Below, piece by piece: positions 11,492-32,924 of a stretch of 64,000 nucleotides of DNA (positions within the stretch are counted from its first letter, which is position 1; each line of letters begins with the position of its first letter). The notes under the pieces are model-generated. The model did not search any database and was not told where the DNA came from. It was given only the letters and a program-made list of their open reading frames with translations. This stretch comes from Paraspadella gotoi (Eukaryota; Chaetognatha). The DNA lies in assembly GCA_051294375.1 (NCBI GenBank), contig CM119268.1, positions 8,551,008 through 8,615,007 of the forward strand, read 5' to 3'. The position numbers and the translations under genes were made by a program.

Positions 11492-13910
11492 TCAGGATCC
11501 AACGGTAACAGTTTCATTAGTCGCATCCACCGCCCCATGGACTTTAGCCCAATCAGGGAAAACTTCCAAGTCAAATATTGCGCGACCCCATGTATTAACG
11601 GCGAGACCGACGGCCAAAACGCCTATCACATTCATGATCAAACCGGCTTTGCACATGTCTCTAATACGCAGCTTTCCGTAGGAAAAGGCGATCGCAGCTG
11701 GCGGAGTCGCAACCGGCAGCATAAACGCAAAAGAGGCCGAGACGGTGGTCGGCAGCAGCGTGAGGTAAGGGTTGAGGCCCAGAGACACGGCCAAGTCTGC
11801 CATGACGGGCGTGTACACCTGCGAGGCGGCCATCACCGACGCCAAGTCCGTTGTCACGGCGACGACGGTTGCTACGACGAAAGGCAAAGACCACGTGGGC
11901 ACCGATGAGAAGACGGTGAGACGTTGCCCGAGCCATTGGGAAAGTTTTGAGGCCGTCATGCCCTCGGCCAAAGCCAGCCCACCCCCCATGATAAGCAGAA
12001 TGCACCACGGCATTTTAACGTGGACCGTGTCCCAATCAAGAAGTGGAGCTACGCGACGTCTTGCGCGAACGCCAGAATTGGTTGGAGAGTCTTGGCGGGG
12101 AAAACAGCGAGAGAGAAAGACTGGAGCCTCAGAAGGAATGACGAAGAGAAGGCTGCAGATAAAAATTGCTGGAACAGCGTCGGACATGAAGCCGTTTTTG
12201 AAAAGCGTCGCGTATCCAGGGGCGAAACCTAGCGTATGTAATTACGAATACAAAATACAATACAATTCCATAAATTGTAAATTAAGCAATCTATATCTCA
12301 CTACTAAGAAAGCTAGGACACAGTCCTGGTCATATTTTATTTTTGTGAACTTTTCACCTGGATCTCTCGAAAACCACAAAAGAAACAAAATAAAAAAGAG
12401 CGTCATGACGGCGACTTCGTTGAACCGAAGCCGACCGAGCGCGCGGTATTTCCGGCGGATGAGAGCGCTGACGGCGGAGTTGTTCACATTTTCACTTCCG
12501 CTAAATCCGAGAAAGCAGATCTGAAGCCACATCCATCTAAAATAAACATTTTTAAACAGATTTACAAGATGCTCCTATAACTACAAGACCCAGCTGACAG
12601 GGGCGTTACCCAAAAAGCACGACGATGACCATGGTGGGAAAAGCAAATGCTGACCAGTTGACGAAATTCATGTTGCTGCCGGGGAATCTCTTCTCCATGT
12701 AGGCCAGCGTGACGAGATTGGGAGTGCACCCGGTCAACAACCCCGTGCCCCCGAGTTGCGCAGAGTAAGAAACGCAGAGCAGCAGCATTTTGTCCGTAGG
12801 CGAAGTGCGAACAATTTCGCCAGAATCGATACAAGAGACGTCGTCGCCGGCGGCTTGTTCCATCGACGAAGCTGCTGCCTTGCAACGAAGCGTGCAACCG
12901 TCGGCCAGCATGGCGTGGGTGCAACGCTTGGAGCGAAGGGCGGGAATGTCATCCAGGGCGAGGACGACCTCTTCGTGAGAGGATCGTCTTTTGCCGTCTT
13001 CTTTCTTTTCGTTGGAGCCTTCAATCTCGCAGGCTGAGTAAGAGAAGGAGTTTGATAGTAAATATAATGATATGAGGTATTGTAGAATTTAGAAATTAAC
13101 AATATTTTTAATAGTAACATGTTTAAAAAGTCGAAGAGTGCAAAGACCTGGATTAAGTAGTCCACCTTCAATCGCCTCGACGTCCTCGTTCTTGCGCATC
13201 TCCTCGAGGATGGCGTTGGCGATCGGCATCATCATCGCCGTCGTCGCCGTGTTGGAAAGGAACATGGAGAGAAAGGCGGTGACCAACATGAGACCCATCA
13301 TGATCGACCGAGGCTTCGAGCCCAGGAGCAATAAAACGGAAAGCGCGATTCTTTCGTGGACACTGTCAAGAATTAGTTCTGGTTGAAGAGTTGTCGGTTA
13401 AGGTTAACGACATTGGTTGCCTTACCGAGATTTTTCCACGGCGATGGCGATGATCAAACCTCCCAAAATAATGAATTGCACCTCGTTAAAGTAAGCGCCG
13501 CAAGTCCTTTTGGCATCCAAAACTCCCAAGACAGGAAAAAGGAACACGGGCAAAATTCCCGTGATCGCCAAAGGAACCAACTCCAAGATCCAAAACAACG
13601 CCATCAAAATAGCACAGTAAGCCATTCGCCCCGCGTCGGGTTTGTCATCGTCGAAAAAGTTAAAAATCGCGAGGGGCGAGCACAGGATGGGCAAGAGTAC
13701 CACGAGAATAGAGCGCCAATGAGTTATGAACAGGTGACGCAGAGATCTGCATCTATCTTTCGTAACATGTTTTTCCGTGGGAGATGCCAAGATCTTGACT
13801 GCTTCCGCATTCGCCTCGACCTCATCATCGTCGTTGCGATTTTCGATGTTTGACTCGGGAGGTGTTGGGACATGAGATTCAGAATTTCCGGGCGTTGTGA
13901 GATTCAACAT
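11492..13910 (-). CDS. SLC13-family sodium/carboxylate (or sulfate) cotransporter, 5 exons, 679 aa
   Basis: Plasma-membrane Na+-coupled anion transporter of the DASS/SLC13 family. Exons: 13426-13910, 13148-13362, 12610-13033, 12358-12536, 11492-12228; the frame closes. Hydrophilic N-terminus, first TM near residues 70-86, re-entrant loop motif LSNTATTAMMMPI (residues about 192-204), a long charged loop in exon 3, GGTGLLTGCTPNL, and the signature SASFAFMLPVATPP near residues 590-603, ending in YGKLRIRD. Length is a little above the vertebrate 570-620 aa because of the N-terminus and the central loop. Oddities: the second half-site, usually TExxSNVATTTLFLP, reads TTDLASVMAASQVYTP, and the Asn of ATPPNAI is Ala (TPPAA). 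These change predicted Na+/substrate contacts, so the substrate cannot be assumed. Confidence 0.93.
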
Positions 13911-14535
13911 TTTTTAGTATCGTTTTTCAGAAATTCCTTGGTCACAACCACCACACGAACCAGTAAAGTCTTCGATAAATTAAAAAAAAAAGAAACCCCG
14001 CTAACAAAAATGCCTTGGCGATTGACTCGCAGCTCGGCTAAAATGGCGATTCTTACTCGCGAGGGGAGGAAAGGCGAAGGAGGAAAAGGAAGAGGAAAAA
14101 TTCATTAGAGATCAATCGGAGGAGGAGCAGAGATGAGGATGAACTGGAAAAAAGTAGTTCTGGACATGAGGATTATTAAAATAATTTTTCCTTAATTCTT
14201 TTATTCAAGACGATAATATTTCACTTAAAAACTATTTTCATTGAGATAAACATCATAAATATTGGGTATTATTCGAAGGCCGTTCAAAATATCTGGTTGC
14301 TATGCGACAAGAAATCAATTGAAGTGGTAGTAGTTTGGTAGTAATTGTTTGGTTTATTTAAATTAATAATCATAATGGTAAATATAAATGTTGGTTGGTT
14401 GGTGTTAAGTTTTAATACTAATTTTCTAGAAAACTGTTTTAAACTAATCGTTCCTTTTTCGTCACACTTCATTTTTTATAATTGAATCGTCTCAAATGCC
14501 ATCAGTGAAAAAAGAATTGTGAAGAAGCGAAGGGA

Positions 14536-14541
<6 letters not shown>

Positions 14542-14618
<77 letters not shown>
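14542..14618 (+). repeat. (GA)n microsatellite
   Basis: About 77 bases of near-perfect GA dinucleotide repeat upstream of FSIP1. Confidence 0.95.
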
Positions 14619-14619
<1 letters not shown>

Positions 14620-14757
14620 CCACCACTATCTCAATGTAATAAACGGCTAATTAAGTTGTTGACATCAGTAGTGTGACCCGGTTTGGTTTATTTAAATTAA
14701 TAATCATAATGGTAAATATAAATGTTGGTATATTTTTCGTTAACTTTTAATACTAGA

Positions 14758-14845
14758 AAACTGACAGATGGACAGACATACCGACAGACCGAAAAGTGAT
14801 TTATAGAGTTGCTCCGCGAGTTTTCGCGGCGCAACTAAAAAATGT
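14758..14845 (+). mobile_element. Hairpin-tailed repeat, copy 1
   Basis: ACAGATGGACAGACATACCGACAGACCGAAAAGTGATTTATAGAGT leads into a 13-bp imperfect stem (AGTTGCTCCGCGA / TCGCGGCGCAACT) and then an A-run. The same arrangement occurs at 52448-52545. A GAC-rich lead, a strong stem-loop and an A-tail are typical of the 3' end of a non-LTR element or SINE. Confidence 0.6.
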
Positions 14846-14857
14846 TCTATTACATGT

Positions 14858-14906
<49 letters not shown>

Positions 14907-14988
14907 TTGGCCATCACCAAAGACTCAGTTAAAGTTCTTTTTAGATTTTTTACCTTAACGTAATAAACCGCTAACTGAAAGAAACGCG

Positions 14989-17900
14989 ATGGCCGACGAC
15001 GGCGAAATTGCTGAAGTCAGAGACGACTTTTTCGACTTTGATGGTAGTGCGTCATCTTCGTCCTCGTCGACGACGCCGCGGATGACCTCGCCCAGTCTCG
15101 ACGACATCTCGCGCCCGTCAAGTCACGAAACTCGCGGGTTTCGTCAAACAAGGTGCGCCTCCAACATTTCAGCCTCCCTCGACTTTGACGCCGTCGTCAA
15201 AAAGATTCGAGGTGAGGGACCCAGTCTCAACGGCGGTTTAGTTAAACTGCCGTCGGAATTTTATTTCGACGATTTGGAGCTGGAAGAGATTTTCGACAAC
15301 GATGACGACGACAACAACAACAACAACAACGGGGAAGAAAACGCGACGACTCGAACGACGTCGACAACGGAATCCTCCGCCTCTGGCTTTGATGAAGCGG
15401 CCAACCTGGAGCGGATCTTGTCGGAAATTCGAGAGCACGATCGCGTGGTCGAGGCGCTTCTGCGCGGAGACGCGGTCGACGAAGGGTCCGCCGCTATTAA
15501 AGACGAGAGTCAGAATGGCCGAGCGATGCAGGGAGAAGAAGGAAAGGAAAGGGCGAGGATCGAAGTGAGAAGAGAATTGGAAGAGAGGACAGGAGTGAGA
15601 AGAGTTCCCGTGGAGGCCGAAGACGAAGACGAAGACGATTTGCTCAATCACTGGCACAGGTTCGTACTTCATACATACAGTGTACTTCAAGTGAGAACGT
15701 CCTACAAATTAAACACACAAAACAAAAATTAAAACAATAATAATAATAAAAATTATAATAATAAAAATAATGTAACACGGGTAATTTGAACCGACTCTCT
15801 TTTGATTTCGTCGTCGTCGTCATCGAAGGCTGCAAAGAGTGAGAGAGGACGAACTGCGTCGTACGGAAAAACCCGACGACGCAGCGGCGTCAGACCCTGA
15901 CGCCACAGCCGCGTCCCCGTCGTCGACAACGACCGGCGCAGGGGACGGAACACGTCACTCTTTACGGCCTGAAGGTGGTTTCTTAGAGGGCGAATTCCTT
16001 GATGGTGTTTCCGTCGAACATGATGCAGAAGTAGTTGACACTCCAGAAGAAGATGAAAATCTGACGGACGAACAAAAAGTCGTTCGGAGAAGAACAGCTG
16101 GCGTGGGGTGAGAAATTGTTAATACTGAAAATATTTAAGATAAATGAGAACATAAAAATATAAGGGAGTGGTCTTTTCATACAATTTAAACATTCTTTGA
16201 AAAATTTTACCACTTCATTGATATGGAAGCCAGGTACTCTGGGAGTGAATAAACGAGACTGTGAGAGAGTCTTGATTGAAAGCTTGCAGGGACCTGCTAT
16301 GTCATTATCTTGTAAGAGTGATGGATGCCTTAAATCACCAAAGCTTGTCCGAAGTCGGGGGCAAGATAGCTTATTTATTGAATGATTGGATAATTTTTAT
16401 ATTGGTTGTACCCATTTTATTTCATATCCTTTAAACTTTACATTTCTACTCGTAAAAACGAACGTCTTCAAGCTCCTCCGCTGCTTCCTCTGACGCTAGC
16501 GATCTCTCCCACGTCGACGATCCTGAACTCCGTACCGCCATCTTGAAAGTCCGCAAGCTCGATCGGGTTTTGGCGCGAAAAATCAGAAAAGAACGCAGGG
16601 TGAAGAGGGAAAGGCTTGAGCTGGTCAAGAAACTGAGGCTAGAGTTGGAGAAAATTGAGCCGAAGGGAAAAGAGGAGAAGGAGAATAAATTACAGGTAAA
16701 CGACGAATTAATGGTTGTCATCGGAGTGATTGATGTTGTAACAAGAAATAATTTTTTACTATTTAAAAAAAACATATAAATTAACAGTTTTTAGCTCTGA
16801 CGCTGCCCGAGAGTCACAGTAGAGACATTGAGGACGATTCCTGCGGTCTTTTGTCTCCCTTCACGTTCACAAATGCTGAAGACGACGACGCCGATGTACC
16901 CAACCCAATTTTCGAGACACAAATACCAGAATTCTTTTCACCACAAAGCAGAGAAATATGCAGGTCCCTGAAATATTGGCTGAATCCCTATATCATCTAA
17001 TAATAAAAACAATTTTATCTTATTCTCATGACTCGATCTCTTAAACTTTTTAAATCGTAAAACGTGATTGTTTTTTACTACCGCCTGTATTGATTGTATT
17101 GATTGCTTATCAATAATCTTTAATTTTTTGATTGATTGATTGATGACTGACTGAATGATTGAAAGATTGATTGATCGTTTGAGTGATTGATAAATTGATT
17201 GATTTATTGATTGAATAATATTTTAATCACAGATCTCGCTTAGAGTCCCTCTCTAAAACTTCCGGTCGCCGCGCCAAACCGGGAGGCGGTATCAAGGCGG
17301 GCGAAAAAAAGGGCGGCCGAAAGGCGGCGGAGGCGGCGGTCAAGAACTTCCTCCGCCGCAACAAGGAATTGGCGGGAGAAGCCGGGGAGGTCGTCCCCTT
17401 CACCGAAGAGGAGAAAAAGCGCCTGCTGGAGTTGCTCGAGGATGTGGAGATGGAGTTGCGGTTGGAGACGATAGAGGAAGAGGATGAAGCTTCGGCGGCT
17501 CAGGTTTGTGTGTTTTTATTATTACTATATTTACTAGACATTGTATTATTTTCTCTCTTTTCGTAGCTGATGAAGACTCGAATCAACAGAGTCGAAACAT
17601 GTACTATGAAAATAAAAATCGTTGTATTGGCAAACAATAAACAATTCCTAATACTATATTTACTAGGCCTTAGCAANNNNNNNNNNAAGGGTGTAACGGT
17701 GACGAGCGGGGAAGGATTTCTTCCCTCTGTAGCCGATCGACAGACTTTGGACGATATCGAAAGATCGTTGAAGAATCTCGCGCCGTTGGGACTAGAGATC
17801 GGTCAAGATCAAGGAGAGGGCCTAAAACCTTCGTCAGAGTCTGGATGCGCCTCCACTAATATCGAGTCCAATGTGAGCCAATGACATTTTTTTAGAAGAT

Positions 17901-18667
17901 AATTTGTCCTTGTCTTGCCGACAATGAACGATATTACCCTTAAATAATACCTTCTGATTTATTTTCAGAGCAACCGCGCCCATCCAAAAGAGGCGTCTGA
18001 CGTCGTGGACGCGAAATACGGAGAGAAGGCGTTGACGGAAGCGCGAGAGGCGCGAATGACGGAGGCCAAACTCAAGGATATTGACGAGCGACTCGAGAAG
18101 ATTCGTCGCGCCGGTTTCGTCGAAGAAGAACGCGGCTGGGCGAACTGCTCTTGGCGCGACGATATCGTCGACGAAGGCGGCACTTCGCGATCTCCACGTC
18201 TTGCAGAACACGTCGTCCGTGTACTCGTCAACGAGGCAGCGGCGTCGTTGGGCGTGGTTCCTCCTCGAAACAACGGAGAGGATCGTCAAGAGGCTATCGA
18301 AATCAGCGAAGCGACTCTCGATTGGAACGGAGGCGGTGAAGATGACGAAAAAACCGCGCGAAAGACGCTGACGAATGCGGACGATGTCTCGTCAAAGGAC
18401 GAAGAGATTGAGAGAACGAGATCGGCGTCGTCGCCGTCTTCCTCCTCGTCGACGCCGAGCGAACTCGACCGGCGTCTCTTCCCCAGTCCGCGCCTTATTT
18501 CTCCTGCGCTGCTGCGTCAGCTGCTGCAGAATCCCAGAGCGACGTCTTCCTTTTCCTTTTTCCCGGAAGAGGGCGCGGCGTCCGAGACTTTGGGGGCTCC
18601 GGAGCCCGTGATTGCCTCACCCGTGCTTTGCCGGGACGTTGACTCGAGAGAAAGGGTGGAGGCGTGA
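14989..18667 (+). CDS. FSIP1: FSIP1-like (fibrous sheath-interacting protein 1), 7 exons with a sequence gap
   Basis: Flagellar/sperm-associated coiled-coil protein. Exons: 14989-15659, 15829-16107, 16473-16695, 16788-16963, 17233-17503, then an exon whose 5' end lies in or beside the gap (about 17687-17872), and 17969-18667 ending TGA. Phases agree up to exon 5. The N-terminus is acidic and Ser-rich; exon 3 contains a basic coiled coil (KVRKLDRVLARKIRKER). Exon 5 carries the diagnostic block NFLRRNKELAGEAGEVV then TEEEKKRLLELLEDVEMEL, as in the FSIP1 family; exon 7 has a second coiled coil (AKLKDIDERLEKIRRAGF). The family name rests on that central block; the flanks are low complexity. Intron 5 holds a hammerhead-bearing insertion. 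DRC7 begins 260 bases downstream. Confidence 0.75.
16162..16415 (+). mobile_element. Dispersed repeat, family 3, copy 1
   Basis: About 254 bases in FSIP1 intron 2, starting AAGGGAGTGGTCTTTTCATAC and ending ATATTGGTTGTACC. A full-length copy is at 39917-40178 and a 5'-truncated one at 48788-48912. No ORF; truncation at one end is consistent with reverse-transcription-based spread. Confidence 0.85.
17523..17666 (+). mobile_element. Small insertion with 15-bp target-site duplication, carrying a hammerhead motif
   Basis: The 15-mer TACTATATTTACTAG occurs at 17523-17537 and again at 17652-17666, flanking 114 bases of foreign sequence inside FSIP1 intron 5. The direct repeat is what target-primed or PLE-like insertion leaves. 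The insert contains the hammerhead ribozyme described separately and no ORF. It resembles animal retrozymes or a truncated Penelope-like element tail. Confidence 0.7.
17557..17612 (+). ncRNA. Type I hammerhead ribozyme motif
   Basis: All conserved parts are present in order: stem I 5' strand TTTTCGTAG (17558-17566), core CTGATGA (17567-17573), stem II GACTC (17575-17579) pairing with GAGTC (17589-17593), core GAAAC (17594-17598), a very short stem III, the cleavage triplet GTA (17601-17603, fits NUH), and stem I 3' strand CTATGAAAA (17604-17612). The stem I strands pair over 9 bp with one G-U. Minimal stem III is typical of hammerheads in Penelope-like elements and animal retrozymes. Activity is inferred, not shown. 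Confidence 0.8.
17677..17686. other. Assembly gap (10 N)
   Basis: Run of N in FSIP1; the start of the next exon (reading ...VTVTSGEGFLPSVADRQTLD) abuts it, so some coding sequence may be missing. Confidence 0.99.
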
Positions 18668-18927
18668 CTGAATTTTCCGTGGCACAAATTAAGTTAATCA
18701 ATAATAATTTTTAAATGATCATTACGATGTGATTTCGTGATTTTTAAATTGTAAATCAATGGCTATGCGTTATAAATCTTAAAATAATTTGCGAAAATTT
18801 TTTTTCAGCGAATAGACACTTCCAACTTTACTTTGGCATCAGCGGTCATGAAGAAAATAAAAACTGGGTCAGTCAAACAAGTGATTAGCACGTGACTTAC
18901 TCCGACGTAACCCACAAAACCGCCGCC

Positions 18928-30597
<11,670 letters not shown>

Positions 30598-30747
30598 GGC
30601 TCAAATTGAGCCAAGCAATTAAGCATGCAAGCTTTAATTTCACCGACTGCTTTTTGTCCATCGTATTTATTCGAAATATATACGAGTAGAAAAATAAGTA
30701 ATTTGGCAATATTCATAAAACCTCGTCGCAAATATTTGTCACAGCCA

Positions 30748-32755
30748 TCAATCGCCACCGCTTTGAATTCCTATCACCATGGCGACGGCCTCCAACGTTT
30801 TCAACCTTTTAGAATTGGCCGCTGCCATGGCGTCGATCGCTCGCTTCCTTTCCGCCGCCTCCGCCGCCATCGCTTCCAGTTGAAGCCTCCAACCTTTGTT
30901 GCCTCGCTTCATGATCTTCAGTTTGCAGCGAATCTCGCGGTGGCAGTCGAGCGACATTCTCACCAGATGTCTCAAGCCGGTGAGACCGAACGAAATCGCC
31001 GTGACGTTGGAGTCTTTGGCGGCGAAATTGTGGAGCATCTGGTCGAGCAAGGCGCAGGCAGCCGGTCCGCTGACGTTGGTTGGCGTTGATGCCTTGGTCG
31101 TCGTTGCTGACGCATTGACGTCCGGACTCGTCTCTTCCGAAATTGGCGTTGGCGTCGTGACGGAAGGCAACGCCACTTCCGTTCCGTGAATCGCGAGAGT
31201 GAACGCCCTCAGGGAACTTTTGGACCTTGAGGTCTTGATCTACGTACAACGGAATTTAGGTTGAAAAATCACTGCCCAATCATATTTTATATCGAAAGGT
31301 CATTTAACCTGTAAAATCCAATTTCCCCGAGGATTTTCCCCCCAGAAATGAACTGAGAGCAATGACCACCTTTGAAATCCTTCGTTGGAACGATCTGTAG
31401 TGGACAAGAGTTTTAATAATTTTTTTTTTCACGATCCTTTCGTAGACGCTATTCAAGCAATCAATAAATTTTTCTCCCAATAAATTCCCAAGCCCAAAGC
31501 CCACAAATTGCGCCCCCCCCCAAGCTTCGCAATGACTAATGACTAATGACCATGTGGTCGTCGAAAGAGAAGAACCGACGAAGATCCTGACGGAGACTTA
31601 AGTTTGATTTCGTTGTCACCACGAATTTCCGTCGTCAATGTTATTTCCGCGATCACGTGTTCGCAGCGCGTAATTTTTCCTGCAAAATAGGATTTTCTTT
31701 CGTTTTTTTTGTATTAAAAAATAGTTTACTGGGAAGATGGGTATCTAGCTAAAGGTAGGTTCTAACTAGTCTCTCATCAGGGAAAAGAGGTAAGTAGGGT
31801 AGGGAATATATTGGTAATAGGTAAGTAACTATAACAAAGGGAACAAGGGTACATAAAAGGGAGAGAAGGGAGAGGGAAGGTTTGCAGACCCCGAGACCGA
31901 GAGGAGAAGTTGAGAGAGTGACTCCGGGGATGAAGAGAAGGGGACGACGAGGGGAGGAGGAGGCGTTGAGAGGGGGAAGAGAAGGCCCGGGGGAGAGAGA
32001 GGTTCTGGCGGTAAGGTGAGCCTCTATTTTGGTTTATTTTTTCGCCTAACCGAAATGAAAAAAAAAAGATATTGTTGAAAGTAAAATGTACCTGAATTGA
32101 CGTTTATCACGACTTCATAAGGTTCGTTTTCATCGAAAGTGTTGTTCGAGGTTAGTTTAGTTACCCATTTCTCCACATGAGATTCAGAAACGCTCTCCCA
32201 CGACAGCGCGGCAGTTACTAACGAGTCCGCATCGAGAAGGCCGAAGCCAAACCTCAACGAGATCGAAATATAAATGAATGCTGTAATAATTAATGAATTT
32301 TATTATAATTGTAAACATTAACATTCACAATGAAAAAGCTGTGAAAAACAGAAAACAGAAACATTTTTTTTTTTGGTTGCAAATATTAATTTTTTGCACA
32401 GCTTACTACCATCTGCAATGGTTGTATCCCACTTCCATAATCCATATAGTACAATTAAATCTCTCTTCAAACTTTGTTCTAAGTACAATTAATAATAAAT
32501 TATGAATTAAACGGCATTCCCAAATCCGAACCTTCTTAGTTATTTCAATAAATCCAAGTCATTTCTTACCAATTGGAAAATCGTTTCCCAGCCCCATTCG
32601 TTTGCCATTCGTCTTTGGGGTCACGAAGAGCATCAGATCTCGAGGTCTCCACAATGAGATGCTGGAGGTCGCGCCAGGTCAAGGAAGAATTGGCCTCTAA
32701 CACCAACGCGAAAATGCCTGTGTGATTGGTAAATATGCGTTTGTGTGTGAGTGAG

Positions 32756-32791
<36 letters not shown>

Positions 32792-32818
32792 TTCTTTCTT
32801 TCTTTCTTTCTTTCTTTC

Positions 32819-32875
<57 letters not shown>

Positions 32876-32876
32876 T

Positions 32877-32924
<48 letters not shown>

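Larger units (their letters stand above)
14142..14988. other. Divergent spacer between SLC13 and FSIP1: duplication plus GA microsatellites
   Basis: The region holds two near-identical 80-90 base blocks (14347-14436 and 14681-14763; shared core GGTTTATTTAAATTAATAAT), (GA)n at 14542-14618, a second (GA)n at 14857-14903, and a hairpin-ended repeat at 14758-14845. Promoters for both flanking genes must lie here, but no specific motif stands out. Confidence 0.7.
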
